In this document: positions 16,587 to 27,852 of the stretch, piece after piece
How positions within the stretch are numbered: position 1 is the stretch's first letter
Layout: every line of letters begins with the position of its first letter
Program-made: the position numbers and the translations under genes
Notes under the pieces: generated by a model
What the model was told of the DNA's origin: nothing
What the model saw: the letters and a program-made list of their open reading frames with translations, nothing else
The model's database searches: none
Assembly (NCBI RefSeq): GCF_003387075.1
Contig: NZ_QUMQ01000001.1
Location: forward strand, 8,370,001-8,434,000
Length of the DNA: 64,000 nucleotides
Source of the DNA: Asanoa ferruginea
Lineage (GTDB): Bacteria; Actinomycetota; Actinomycetes; Mycobacteriales; Micromonosporaceae
Direction of reading: 5' to 3'

Positions 16587-19009
16587 GTCGCTGTCGCCTC
16601 GGCCAGGATGAGCCGGGCGGTGCGGGCCGCCTTGGAACTGCCGGCAAGAGCCTGTAGCCACGTCGTGGCGGGACCGCTCACGGTTCGCCGGCCCAGCCGC
16701 ACGGCCTCCTCGTAGCGGGTCTCCAGCAGCGCGTGCAGGCCGGGCTGGTCAGCGCCGAGCCGCGGGAGCAGGTCGTCGAGCACGTCGATGACAGCCGACC
16801 CCGCGTCGGGGCCGATCCGCGCCGCGTCGCGCAGGGTGGTGGCCCAGCGGGTGGCGGTGCAGTGCCTGGCCAGCCCGGCCATCGCGGTCGCCAACTCGGC
16901 GGCCGTGATGCGGGCGGCCGGCACGAGCCGCGCGCACGCCTCGGCGGCCAGCACCCGGTGCCGCACCTCCGACGCCGACAGGCTGGCCGCCAGGGTCGCC
17001 GCCGCCATCGGGCCGAGGCGGCCGGGGTGCGTCACCAGGGCGTCGAGGGTCTCGGTGGTCCCGTAGGTGACCATCGGATAGGACGTCGAGGCCCGCAGAA
17101 CCTCGTCGAGGCGCACCGCGAAGAACGGCTCGGCGTCGTGCGGCCAGATGTGCGCGTGCCACGGGATCCAGTCGGGATCCAGGTCCTGCCACACGCTGGA
17201 CGTGCCGGGCCCGCTCACCCAGACGGCGACGACGGTCGGTTGGTCGGCTTGTTCGACAGCGCCCGGTGGGGTCACCTCCAGCGAGGGGCGGTAGTAGGTG
17301 CGGGCCCGGCCCTCGTATTGGTAATGCTCCGGTTCGAACAGCAACCCGTAGGTCGCGGGCCGGCCCTGGCCCGCCTGGTCGAGTCCAGCGGCGAGCAGGT
17401 GTGGGTCGTCGGCCAGCGGCGCACGCGCGCGGGCCGCCGCGACCCACAGCGCCGGGGTCGTCAGCTCGGCCGGCTCGCCACCGAGGGCGTAGCGGGCCAC
17501 GGCACCCGGCTCGCCCGGCAGCGTGCGGGCCGACCGGAGCGCGTCCGCTCGGCCCTCGGGCGCCAGGCGCAGCAACGCGGCGGCCAGGTCGAAGGGCGGC
17601 GGGTCGGGGTTGGCGGCGAGCCGGTCGACGAAGACGCGCGGATCCAGCCAGCCGGCCGGGTCGGTCGGCGTGGCCAGCAGCGGGGCCGGTGCCCGCCGGC
17701 CCTTCAGCACGTGGCCGACCTCGGCGAGCCGGCGGCGGAGGAAGGTGTCCGGACCGGTGACCGGTTTCGCGGCTATCAGCCCGGCGAGGTGTTGCCGCAG
17801 GCTCCCCTGCCACCGCGGGTCGGAGAGGATCTTCGCGGCCTGCTTGTGCAAGGCGTCGAGCCCCGCGGTGTCGTTGACGGCCAACGCGGCCAGGAACATC
17901 TCGACGTCCATCGCGTCGAGGTGGCCCGCGAGCAGCCGCGCGCCGCGCTCGGCCACTGTCGCGGCCGCTGCCGGGCCGGCCGGGGACACGGCCGCGGCGG
18001 TTTCGACCGGCGGGCTGGGCGCGGCCGGCACGTCGAGCCACTCCGCGGCGGCGCGGCGCACGCTGGGCTCCAACTCGTCGAGCCGGGCCTCGACGATCTT
18101 GTTCGCGGCCAGCGATCGCAGCACCGCCAACGCCCGGGACTGCACGTCGCGGTGGGCGTGCCCGAGTCCCGCGCCGATCGCCTCCGCGACGGCGGGCGCG
18201 AGGTCGGGCCGTCGTCCGGCCACCGCGGCCGCCAGGTTGATGGCGCCGAGGGCCGTGGACTTGGCCGGGACCACCATGGCGGCGGCGCACTCGGCCACGT
18301 AGTCCTCGTCGTCGAGGGCACCGGCCTTGGCGACGACCGTCAGGTGGCGAACCGCGAACGACACCGTCGCCGGCACCGTCGAGTGGAGCAGCCGCAGCAG
18401 CAGCGGTTGGTCCGCGACGCACTCGGCCGCCGTCGGCTCGAGGCCCCGGTAGGTGCCGGAGAACCAGCCTGCCCGGTAGGCGCTGAAGTCGCGGCCGAGC
18501 GCCTGGAGGCAGCTCCGCAGCACTCGGTCGCGCGGGAGCGTGCCGTCGGCGACGAGCGTGAGGAAGGTCTGTGTCCAGGACGCGTCGGGCGCACTAAATT
18601 TGTCCACATTGGCCAGACTGACCTCGCCGCCGCCTTCGACCTCGAACACCCGCCACACCAGGTCGCGCAGCTCGGGGTCGCGGCGCAGCGCGTCCGCCCG
18701 GACACTGCCTTCCCACGGATCGCCGAGGCACGACACCATGGCGAGCACGTAGGTGTCGTCGTGCTCCAGCGTGACCAGGCCGAAGCGCTCGAGCATCCGC
18801 ACGGCGCCGAAGAAGTCGCTCTGCGGCCAGCCTTCCGCGACGGATTCCAGCGCCTCGACGACGGCCGGTCGCAACCAGCGTGGAGGTTCCACCGTCGGCG
18901 GCTCGCTGACCTCGCCGAGCTCGAAGAACCTGCGCAGCACCCACACCGGCGGCCGGGCCTTCGCCGGGAGGTCCCGCAGTTCGTTCAGGAGCTGATCCAG
19001 TGGCAGCAC
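16583..19009 (-). CDS. DUF6493-like large protein coupled to SWIM
   Basis: An 808-residue soluble protein, alanine/leucine-rich and mostly helical with HEAT-like character in places (for example FAVRHLTVVAKAGALDDEDY and RDVQSRALAVLRSLAANKIV). No catalytic motif is seen. C-terminal conserved segments include PTVVAVWVSGPG and WIPWHAHIWPHDAEPFF. By length and by its pairing with a SWIM protein it fits the DUF6493 group; that identification is from recall. Start is uncertain: GTG 19009 gives VLPLDQLLNELR, and GTG 19045, 8 bases after the regulator stop, would add twelve residues. The frame further upstream is shadow of the MerR gene. Confidence 0.7.
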   Translation of the reverse strand: MLPLDQLLNELRDLPAKARPPVWVLRRFFELGEVSEPPTVEPPRWLRPAVVEALESVAEGWPQSDFFGAVRMLERFGLVTLEHDDTYVLAMVSCLGDPWEGSVRADALRRDPELRDLVWRVFEVEGGGEVSLANVDKFSAPDASWTQTFLTLVADGTLPRDRVLRSCLQALGRDFSAYRAGWFSGTYRGLEPTAAECVADQPLLLRLLHSTVPATVSFAVRHLTVVAKAGALDDEDYVAECAAAMVVPAKSTALGAINLAAAVAGRRPDLAPAVAEAIGAGLGHAHRDVQSRALAVLRSLAANKIVEARLDELEPSVRRAAAEWLDVPAAPSPPVETAAAVSPAGPAAAATVAERGARLLAGHLDAMDVEMFLAALAVNDTAGLDALHKQAAKILSDPRWQGSLRQHLAGLIAAKPVTGPDTFLRRRLAEVGHVLKGRRAPAPLLATPTDPAGWLDPRVFVDRLAANPDPPPFDLAAALLRLAPEGRADALRSARTLPGEPGAVARYALGGEPAELTTPALWVAAARARAPLADDPHLLAAGLDQAGQGRPATYGLLFEPEHYQYEGRARTYYRPSLEVTPPGAVEQADQPTVVAVWVSGPGTSSVWQDLDPDWIPWHAHIWPHDAEPFFAVRLDEVLRASTSYPMVTYGTTETLDALVTHPGRLGPMAAATLAASLSASEVRHRVLAAEACARLVPAARITAAELATAMAGLARHCTATRWATTLRDAARIGPDAGSAVIDVLDDLLPRLGADQPGLHALLETRYEEAVRLGRRTVSGPATTWLQALAGSSKAARTARLILAEATAT

Positions 19010-19053
19010 ACCGGGAGTGTGCCAGCGCCGCAGAGCCGCCGACACCCCCGACG

Positions 19054-19758
19054 TCAGCCCAGATAGGCGTCCAGGGCGGCGGCGCCGGCGAGCATGGCGC
19101 GGCCCCGGGCCGAGAGGCGGGCGTGCCAGTCGCGCAGCGCCGACTCGAGCGGTGCGACGCCGCCGGCCGAGCGGACCTGGGCGATCAGCGGGGCGATCTG
19201 GTCGAGCCGGTAGCCACCCCGCCTGAGTTGGTGGACCAGCAGCGCGTCGCGTACGTCGGCCGCGCTGAAGACCCGGTAGCCCGTGTGCGCGTCGCGGCGC
19301 GGCTGGACCAGGCCGGCGCGTTCCCACTTGCGCAGGGTCGCCGGCCGGATGGTGAGCCGCCGGGCCAGCGGGCCGACGAACGTGTCGCCGGCCGGCTCCG
19401 GGGTGACAGGCGCGAGGTCGCGCAGGGCGGCCTCGACGGCGTGCAGGGTGCGGCGATCGTCGACCAACTGGGCATGGCTGCGGTCGATGAGCGTCAGCGC
19501 CTCTTCGATCGCGTACCCGTTGATGGCCGCCATGATCGCCGTTGCCGTTTGATGGCCGTGGCCGGGCACGAGCGCGAGGAACGCGGTCAGGGCCAAGGCG
19601 TGCCGTTGGGTGTAGGTGCGGTAGCCGCTCGGGGTGCGGTCGGCCGGCGGCAGGATCCCGGCCGCCTCGTAGTTGCGGACCGCCTGGGTCGACACGCCGT
19701 GCGCGCGAGCCAGGTCTACGGGCCTTTGAAGGTTTGGCGTCACCCCTGCGCTCACCAT
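19054..19758 (-). CDS. TioE-family regulator with two MerR-type HTH domains
   Basis: A 234-residue protein with two separate MerR winged helix domains: VDLARAHGVSTQAVRNYEA near 14-32 with PSGYRTYTQRH, and GPLARRLTIRPATLRKWERA near 128-148 with HTGYRVFSAADV. This tandem arrangement defines the TioE family, named from the thiocoraline cluster. No cysteine-rich metal site is evident, so the signal is probably not a thiophilic metal. It is divergent from the erythromycin-esterase-like gene over a 16-bp palindrome. It lies immediately upstream of the DUF6493-like/SWIM genes in the same direction, so it may head that operon. Confidence 0.85.
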   Translation of the reverse strand: MVSAGVTPNLQRPVDLARAHGVSTQAVRNYEAAGILPPADRTPSGYRTYTQRHALALTAFLALVPGHGHQTATAIMAAINGYAIEEALTLIDRSHAQLVDDRRTLHAVEAALRDLAPVTPEPAGDTFVGPLARRLTIRPATLRKWERAGLVQPRRDAHTGYRVFSAADVRDALLVHQLRRGGYRLDQIAPLIAQVRSAGGVAPLESALRDWHARLSARGRAMLAGAAALDAYLG

Positions 19759-19782
19759 CGCCGAGAAGTCTCAACCGTCAGT

Positions 19783-19798
19783 TCAACGATACCGTTGA
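19783..19798. promoter_or_regulatory. Palindrome, likely operator of the TioE-type regulator
   Basis: TCAACG-ATAC-CGTTGA, 6-bp perfect arms, sits between the divergent regulator and esterase genes. A further TCAAC copy lies 12 bases to the left (19771-19775). The site abuts the two candidate starts of the esterase gene (19798, 19804), leaving no room for a Shine-Dalgarno, so that mRNA may be leaderless. Confidence 0.5.
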
Positions 19799-19803
19799 TG
19801 GGT

Positions 19804-20916
19804 ATGACTGTTGGAATCACCGGAGTGCTGAACCTGTTCCCGGCCCGGCCACGGCTGCTCGCCCTGGGTGAGCCCACCCACGGCTCGGACGTGCTGCTCG
19901 AACTGCGTAACGACCTGTTCCGGCACCTGGTCGAGCAGGAGGGCTACCGGACGATCGCGATCGAGAGCGACTGCCTGATGGGCCGGATCGTGGACGACTA
20001 CGTGACCTCGGGCGCGGGCGTCCTCGACGACGTCCTGGCGCGCGGCTTCAGCCACGAGTGGGGCGCCTTCCCCGGCAACCGTTCCCTGGTGCGGTGGATG
20101 CGCGCACACAACGATGCCCGGCCGGCGGAAGAGCAGGTGCGCTTCGCCGGGTTCGACGGCCCGCTCGAGATCCACGCCGCGGCCAGCCCGCGGCAGTCCC
20201 TGATGGCGCTGCACGGTTACCTCGCCGATCCGCCGCACACCGCGGATGCCCTCGACGACCTGCTCGGCGCCGACGACCGCTGGACCAACCCCGCCGCGAT
20301 GATGGACCCGTCGCAGTCCGTGGGGCGCACGGCCGAGGCCAACCAGTTGCGACTGCTCGCCGACGACCTGGTCACTCTCCTCGACGCCGAGACGCCCGAC
20401 TCGGCCGGGATGGCGGAGGCACGGCTCCACGCGCGTACGGCCACCGGCCTGCTGCGTTACCACCGCTGGATGGCCGACCCGTCGCCGAACCGCATGGCAC
20501 GGCTGCTGAGCGTGCGCGACTCGATGATGGCGGCCAACCTGCTAGCCCTCGCTGACCGCGGCCCGGTGCTGGCGAACGGCCACAACGCGCACTTCCAGCG
20601 CAACCGGAGCAGCATGCGGATGGGCGACCTACGGCCGCGCTGGTGGAGCGCCGGCGCGATCGTCAACGCCCACCTCGGCGACGGCTATCGCTTCCTGGCC
20701 ACGGCCCTCGGCACGTTCCGCGACCAGGGCGTGGACACCCCACCCCCGGACACGATCGAAGGCCGGCTGTACGCGCTTCCCGACGACCGCTTCATCGTCG
20801 ACGCCGGCGGCTTCGACACTCTGCTTCCGCGCGTCTCCCCCTGGTTCGGCTACGCCCCGCTGGACCCGGCCCAGGTAACCAACACCGACGGGATCGTATT
20901 CGTGAAGGACGCGTAG
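19804..20916 (+). CDS. Erythromycin esterase (EreA/EreB-like) family protein
   Basis: A 370-residue member of the Ere superfamily (succinoglycan biosynthesis/EreA-ChaN-like fold). Seen: LALGEPTHGSDVLLELRNDL near 20, with the catalytic His of the EPTHG motif, IAIESDCLMGRIVDDYV near 56, FSHEWGAFPGNRSLVRWMRA near 82, and ANGHNAHFQRN near 263. True Ere enzymes hydrolyse the macrolide lactone; many chromosomal homologues have other or unknown targets. ATG 19804 and ATG 19798 are both possible starts. Control by the divergent TioE-type regulator is suggested by the palindrome between them. An antibiotic- or stress-inducible hydrolase is plausible. Confidence 0.82.
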   Translation: MTVGITGVLNLFPARPRLLALGEPTHGSDVLLELRNDLFRHLVEQEGYRTIAIESDCLMGRIVDDYVTSGAGVLDDVLARGFSHEWGAFPGNRSLVRWMRAHNDARPAEEQVRFAGFDGPLEIHAAASPRQSLMALHGYLADPPHTADALDDLLGADDRWTNPAAMMDPSQSVGRTAEANQLRLLADDLVTLLDAETPDSAGMAEARLHARTATGLLRYHRWMADPSPNRMARLLSVRDSMMAANLLALADRGPVLANGHNAHFQRNRSSMRMGDLRPRWWSAGAIVNAHLGDGYRFLATALGTFRDQGVDTPPPDTIEGRLYALPDDRFIVDAGGFDTLLPRVSPWFGYAPLDPAQVTNTDGIVFVKDA

Positions 20917-20943
20917 TCACCGCCGGCCGGGGTACAACCGGTG

Positions 20944-21966
20944 ATGGCGCTCATGCAGACGGCCATCGCCACGGGGGTCAACGAGCCGCTCGCGTTCGCC
21001 GAGCGGGAAGTGCCAGAGCCCGGGTTGGGCGAGGTGCTCGTCAAAATCACGGCCTGCGGCGTCTGCTACACCGACCTCGACGTGCTCCGCGGTCACTGGC
21101 CCCACGCCCGTTTCCCGAACATCCCCGGCCACGAGATCACCGGCGTCGTGGCGGCCACGGGTCCTGGCGTCGCGTGGCCGCCCGTCGGCACTCCGGTCGG
21201 CGCGCAGATCCTCGGCGACTCGTGCGGTCACTGCGACTACTGCGTACGCGGTGAACAGATCCTCTGCCTGCGAAAGCGTTTCACCGGCATCGACTTCGAC
21301 GGCGGCTACGCCGAGTACGCCGTGCTCAAGGCCGGCTTCGTCTCGCCGCTGCCGGACGCGCTCGACCCGGTCGGCGCGGCTCCGCTGATGTGCGCGGGGC
21401 TGACCGCGTTCAACGGGCTGCGGCAGGCCGGGATCAGGCCCACCTCGCGCGTCGCGGTCATCGGCGGCAGCGGCACGCTCGGCACGCTGGCCATCCGCTA
21501 CGCCGTGGCGATGGGCGCGCGGGTCGCCGCGGTCGGCCGGTCGAACAGGGGCGAGGCGGCGGCCCGGGAGGTCGGCGCCGAGCGGTTCATCGCCACCCAG
21601 AACGCCGACCCGGCCGACGCGCTCAAGGCCTGGGAGGGCGGTGCGGACATCATCCTCAACGCCGCACCGTCCACCGCGGCCGCTTCAGCGGCGTTCGGCG
21701 GCCTGGCGCCTGACGGCACCCTGGTGCTGTGCGGCTACAGCCCGGAGCCGTTGAGCCTGGCCACCGATCCGCTGGTCCTCAACCGCCTGCACGCCCTTGG
21801 CAACCCGTCCGGCTCGCCGCACAACGCCCGCGAAACGCTGGCGTTCTCGGCCGCGCACGGCATCCTGCCCGACTTCACGCCGATCGGCCTGCGCGACGCC
21901 AACGCCGCGCTCGACGCCATGGCACATGGCCAGTCCAGCAAGCGGTCGATCATCACCTTCGCCTGA
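20944..21966 (+). CDS. Zinc-dependent alcohol dehydrogenase
   Basis: A 340-residue medium-chain dehydrogenase. Catalytic zinc ligands are in CGVCYTDLD (Cys, near 37) and GHEITG (His-Glu, near 61); the structural zinc lobe has four cysteines, CGHCDYCVRGEQILC near 91-105. The cofactor fold has IGGSGTLGTLAIRYA near 171, a variant of GxGxxG. It resembles NAD(P)-dependent alcohol dehydrogenases of the AdhP/CPE1 type. ATG 20944 is used; GTG 20941 and ATG 20953 are alternatives. It begins 27 bases after the Ere-like gene and could be cotranscribed with it. Substrate unknown. Confidence 0.88.
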   Translation: MALMQTAIATGVNEPLAFAEREVPEPGLGEVLVKITACGVCYTDLDVLRGHWPHARFPNIPGHEITGVVAATGPGVAWPPVGTPVGAQILGDSCGHCDYCVRGEQILCLRKRFTGIDFDGGYAEYAVLKAGFVSPLPDALDPVGAAPLMCAGLTAFNGLRQAGIRPTSRVAVIGGSGTLGTLAIRYAVAMGARVAAVGRSNRGEAAAREVGAERFIATQNADPADALKAWEGGADIILNAAPSTAAASAAFGGLAPDGTLVLCGYSPEPLSLATDPLVLNRLHALGNPSGSPHNARETLAFSAAHGILPDFTPIGLRDANAALDAMAHGQSSKRSIITFA

Positions 21967-21969
21967 GGC

Positions 21970-22419
21970 TCACCAGGTCTTGCCGGCCTGCTCCCGGATC
22001 GTACGGTTGATCCGGTTGAAGAAGTTCGTCGTGGCGATCTCCAGGATGATCGCCGACAACTGCTCCTCGGTGAACTGGTCGGCGGCCGCGTCCCAGATCT
22101 CGTCGGTCACGCCCGCCGCGCCGTCCTGGAGTCGGGTCGCCGCCTCGGTCAGGGCGAGCGCCGCCCGCTCCTCGTCGGTGAAGAACGGTGTCTCGCGCCA
22201 CGCGGCCACGTGGTGCAGCCGGTCCTCGGTCTCGCCGGCCTTCCTGGCACTGGCGATGCTGGCGAACACGCACGGCGCGCAGCCGTTGATCTGGCTGGCC
22301 CGCAGGTGCACCAGCGACAGCAGTCGCTCGTCGACTCCCCCGGCGGCGATCGCCTTGTGCAGATGCTTGATCGCGGTGAACACGTCGGGGTTCGCCGCGC
22401 TCTTCATCCGTGCTTCCAT
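21970..22419 (-). CDS. Carboxymuconolactone decarboxylase (AhpD-like) family protein
   Basis: A 149-residue AhpD-fold protein. The redox motif is INGCAPCVFASIASARKAGE near 45, a CxxC helix followed by the conserved acidic/His region, as in alkylhydroperoxidase D-like proteins. Such proteins reduce peroxides or act as thiol-disulfide enzymes. ATG 22419 has AAGGAG 8 bases upstream. It is divergent from the ECF41-type sigma factor; CMD-domain genes are the characteristic neighbours and targets of ECF41 sigma factors (established for that family), so it is the likely main target here. Confidence 0.88.
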   Translation of the reverse strand: MEARMKSAANPDVFTAIKHLHKAIAAGGVDERLLSLVHLRASQINGCAPCVFASIASARKAGETEDRLHHVAAWRETPFFTDEERAALALTEAATRLQDGAAGVTDEIWDAAADQFTEEQLSAIILEIATTNFFNRINRTIREQAGKTW

Positions 22420-22437
22420 CGGAACTGCTCCTTCATC

Positions 22438-22500
22438 GGTTACCCGAGCCCCGTTCGGCTCGTCATCACCCATGACGGAGCGGCTCCAGGGAAGGTAACC
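22438..22500. promoter_or_regulatory. Divergent promoter region between CMD gene and ECF41 sigma factor
   Basis: Contains a hairpin CGAGCC-CCGTTC-GGCTCG (22445-22462) and a wide inverted repeat GGTTACC (22438-22444) / GGTAACC (22494-22500). ECF41 promoters are described as TGTCACA-n16-CGTC; I do not see a convincing copy here, so which bases form the sigma-dependent promoter is unresolved. Confidence 0.35.
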
Positions 22501-22502
22501 AG

Positions 22503-23365
22503 ATGTCGACAGACCCGGTGGTCGAGGCGTTCGAGGCCCAGCGGGACCGGCTGCGCGCGGTCGCCTACCGCATGCTGGGGTCGCACGCCGACGCCGAAGA
22601 CGTCGTTCAGGAGGCCTGGCTGCGGCTCTCCCGCCAGGACCCGGAGACCATCGCCAACCTCGGCGGCTGGCTGACGACCGTGGTCGGGCGGATCAGCCTC
22701 GACGTGCTGCGCTCGCGAAAGGCCCACCCGGAGACAAACCTGCCGGAGTACGTGGTGACGCTCGACGACGGCCAGGCCCCCGACGACGACGCGGCGCTCG
22801 CCGACTCGGTCGGGCTCGCGCTGCTGGTCGTGCTCGAGTCGCTCGGGCCCAGCGAGCGGCTGGCGTTCGTGCTGCACGACCTGTTCGGCGTGCGGTTCGA
22901 CGAGATCGGCCAGATCCTCGGCAAGTCGACCGCGGCCACCAAGATGCTCGCCAGCCGCGCGCGCCGGAAGGTACGCGCGACCGACCCACCCGCCGGCGCC
23001 GGGCCGGAGCAGCGGGCGGTGGTCCAGGCCTTCCTCGCGGCGGCCCGGGGCGGCGACTTCGAGGGGTTGCTGCGGGTGCTCGACCCCGAGGTGAAACTGA
23101 CCGTGGACACCCCCGGCGGGGCGGTCGTCGTCCTCGGCGCCACCAAGGTGGCCGCGGGCGCGCGGTTGGCGGCCGCCGCGGCGACCCGGGGCCGGGAGGC
23201 GCTCGTCAACGGCCGGCCGGCGATCGTCTCCTGGGGGCCGGACGGCTCGCCGGTCGCGCTGCTGATGTTCACCGTCGTCGAAGGCCGGATCACCGAGATC
23301 GAGGGTGTGGCCGACCCGGCCACGCTCGCGCGGATGGACTGGGCCGGCAGGGGTAGAGACAGCAC

Positions 23366-23384
<19 letters not shown>
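22503..23384 (+). CDS. ECF41-type (SigJ-like) RNA polymerase sigma factor
   Basis: A 293-residue ECF sigma factor with the extra C-terminal SnoaL-like domain typical of ECF41. Region 2 is AYRMLGSHADAEDVVQEAWLR near 21, region 4 ends with ILGKSTAATKMLASRARRKV near 139, and the C-terminal domain (165-290) has NGRPAIVSWGPDGSPVALL, where ECF41 proteins carry the NGxP-type motif that modulates activity. No separate anti-sigma factor is encoded, as usual in this group. It overlaps the SDR gene by 19 bases and is divergent from the CMD gene, a classic ECF41 context. Confidence 0.92.
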
Positions 23385-26122
<2,738 letters not shown>

Positions 26123-26126
<4 letters not shown>

Positions 26127-27367
26127 CGCGCGTGGGTCGTGGCAAGGGTCTCAGCGACCGGGGCCGCCGGCTCGCGGCGCGGCAACAGCAGCGGGCTCGC
26201 GAGGATCAGCACCCCCGCGACCGCGATCGCCGTGCGTGGGCTCGTGGCGCTGGCCAGCACGCCGGCCAGCAGAGCGAGCAGCGCGATGCTGGCGCTGCTG
26301 CTGATCGACCAGGCCGTCAGCGTGCGGGCGACGCGGTCCGTCGGCGTGTGTTCGAGCCGATAGGTCGCCAGCACCGGGCTGAACAGGCTCATGCTGATGA
26401 TGATCGCCAACTCGACCACCATCACCGTGACGAGGCCGGTCGTGCCGGGGCCGACGAAGGCCAGCCCGATCAGCCAGACCGCGCGCAACGTGCCGACCAC
26501 CCGCAGGATCCGGTGTTGGCCATACCGCGCCACCACCCGCCGGGCGAGGCGCGAGCCGATCAGCCCGCCGACGCAGGGCGCCGCGAAGGCGAGGCCGTAC
26601 TGCCAGGGTGCGAAACCGAGTTCGCCCACCAGGAGCACGGCCAGCAGCGGCTCGGTGGCCATGATCAGTCCACTGACGAGCAGCTGGTTGAGGAAGAGTG
26701 CGCGCAGCCCGGGCTGGGCCAGGATGTGCCGCCAGCCGTCGAGCAGGTCGCCGGCCCGGAGCCGGCCCGATCCGGTGCGCCGCGACGGTTCCTCGCGACC
26801 GCCGATCGCGGTGATGCCCAGCGCCGACAGCAGGTAGCTGACCGCGTCACCGACCACAGTGGTCACCGGGCCGAACAGGCCGATCGCCGCACCGCCCAAC
26901 GGTGGCCCGACCGCGATCGAACTCCACGTCGTCGACTCGAACCGCGCATTGGCCACCAGCAGGTCGGCGGGTGGGACCAGCGACTTGAGGTAGGCGCCGC
27001 TCGCCGCGTTGAACGCGATCTTGCCCGCCGCGACCACGGCCGAGACGACCAGCAACTGGGCGAAGCTGAGCCGGCCGAGAGCGTAAGACAGCGGGATGCT
27101 CATCATCACCGCGAACCGGACCAGATCCGTCGCGATCATCACCGGGCGCTTCCGGCGGAACTCGACCCACGGGCCCAGCGGCAGCGCGATCAGCGCACCC
27201 ACCGCCGGCCCGACCGCCGCCAGCGCGGACACCTGCGCAGGGCTGGCGTGCAGCACCAGCACCGCGATCAGCGGGAAAGCGCCGAAACCCAACCCCGAGC
27301 CATAGGCACTCACGGCGTACGCCGCCCAGAGCCAGCCGAACCCCCGCCCCAACGACCGTCGAGCCAC
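26123..27367 (-). CDS. MFS transporter
   Basis: A 414-residue major facilitator with about twelve hydrophobic segments of the EntS/MefA-like (TMS MFS_3) type. The motif A loop reads LPLGPWVEFRRKRPVMIATD near 57, with the RKRPVMI pattern typical of this subfamily, and the central loop is VGREEPSRRTG-like and basic. GTG 27367 is preceded by GGGGGAGG. Members export siderophores, macrolides or other drugs. Location beyond rox and Imm1 in the same direction as rox would permit a link to drug resistance, but it has its own upstream region after rox and no RAE was seen near it. Confidence 0.85.
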
Positions 27368-27506
27368 GGCGCCTCCCCCGTTCGAACAACCGAGAGTTGA
27401 TCAAAGCAACGCGGCGGCAGCGGGAGCAAACAACTCCATGACGGGCGAGCCACAACCCGCGGTTGATCGACGCGCGCCAACGGGCGGCGGGGGCTACCGT
27501 GGCGCT

Positions 27507-27845
27507 ATGTCGCGTGAGGCGTGGATTGCCGTGATCGTGGTCGGCGGCCTCATCCTGATCGCGGCGCTGATCGGCACCATCGTGCTCGCGATCCGCCTGG
27601 TGAAGGTGCGCAACCAACTCGGCGCACTGGGCTTCGGCGGCAAGGTCGCCTTCTACGGCGCGCTGATCTTCACGATCTTCCCCGTCGACCTGCTGCCCGA
27701 CCCGATCTACCTCGACGACATGGGCGTGCTCGGTCTGGCCCTGCTCTACCTCAACGGGCTGCTGAAGCGGCGCCAGGAACAGCTACCCATGCCGCCGCTG
27801 CCGCGCACGCCGACGCGGGCGCCGGTCCGGCGCCCGCGTCGATGA
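27507..27845 (+). CDS. DUF1232 (YkvA-like) small membrane protein
   Basis: A 112-residue protein with a strong N-terminal transmembrane helix (AWIAVIVVGGLILIAALIGT) and the DUF1232 core FTIFPVDLLPDPIYLDDMGV near 54-73, the diagnostic PxDLxPD motif followed by an acidic turn. The tail from 90 is proline/arginine-rich and its codons form a perfect 15-bp inverted repeat with the stop (27811-27841). Function of the family is unknown. ATG 27507 gives a membrane helix right at the N-terminus; an earlier ATG at 27438 would add a non-conserved leader. Confidence 0.8.
   Translation: MSREAWIAVIVVGGLILIAALIGTIVLAIRLVKVRNQLGALGFGGKVAFYGALIFTIFPVDLLPDPIYLDDMGVLGLALLYLNGLLKRRQEQLPMPPLPRTPTRAPVRRPRR
27811..27841. 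terminator. Perfect hairpin over the end of the DUF1232 gene, putative bidirectional terminator
   Basis: Arms of 15 bp (27811-27825 and 27827-27841) around a single central T, starting CGACGCGGGC. It lies inside the last codons of the DUF1232 gene and 12 bases before the stop of the convergent gene. No U-tract follows. A very stable GC hairpin between converging genes suggests termination, but a stop-codon-proximal structural role is possible. Confidence 0.5.
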
Positions 27846-27852
27846 AACGGGA

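Noticed and set aside
16733-19066. 777-residue open frame on the plus strand
   Set aside because: Antisense shadow of the DUF6493-like gene; composition is Arg/Gly/Val-biased, with no recognisable domain and no start signal.
22420-22502. ECF41-type promoter motif
   Set aside because: I looked for TGTCACA followed by CGTC at about 16 bases on both strands and found no good match.
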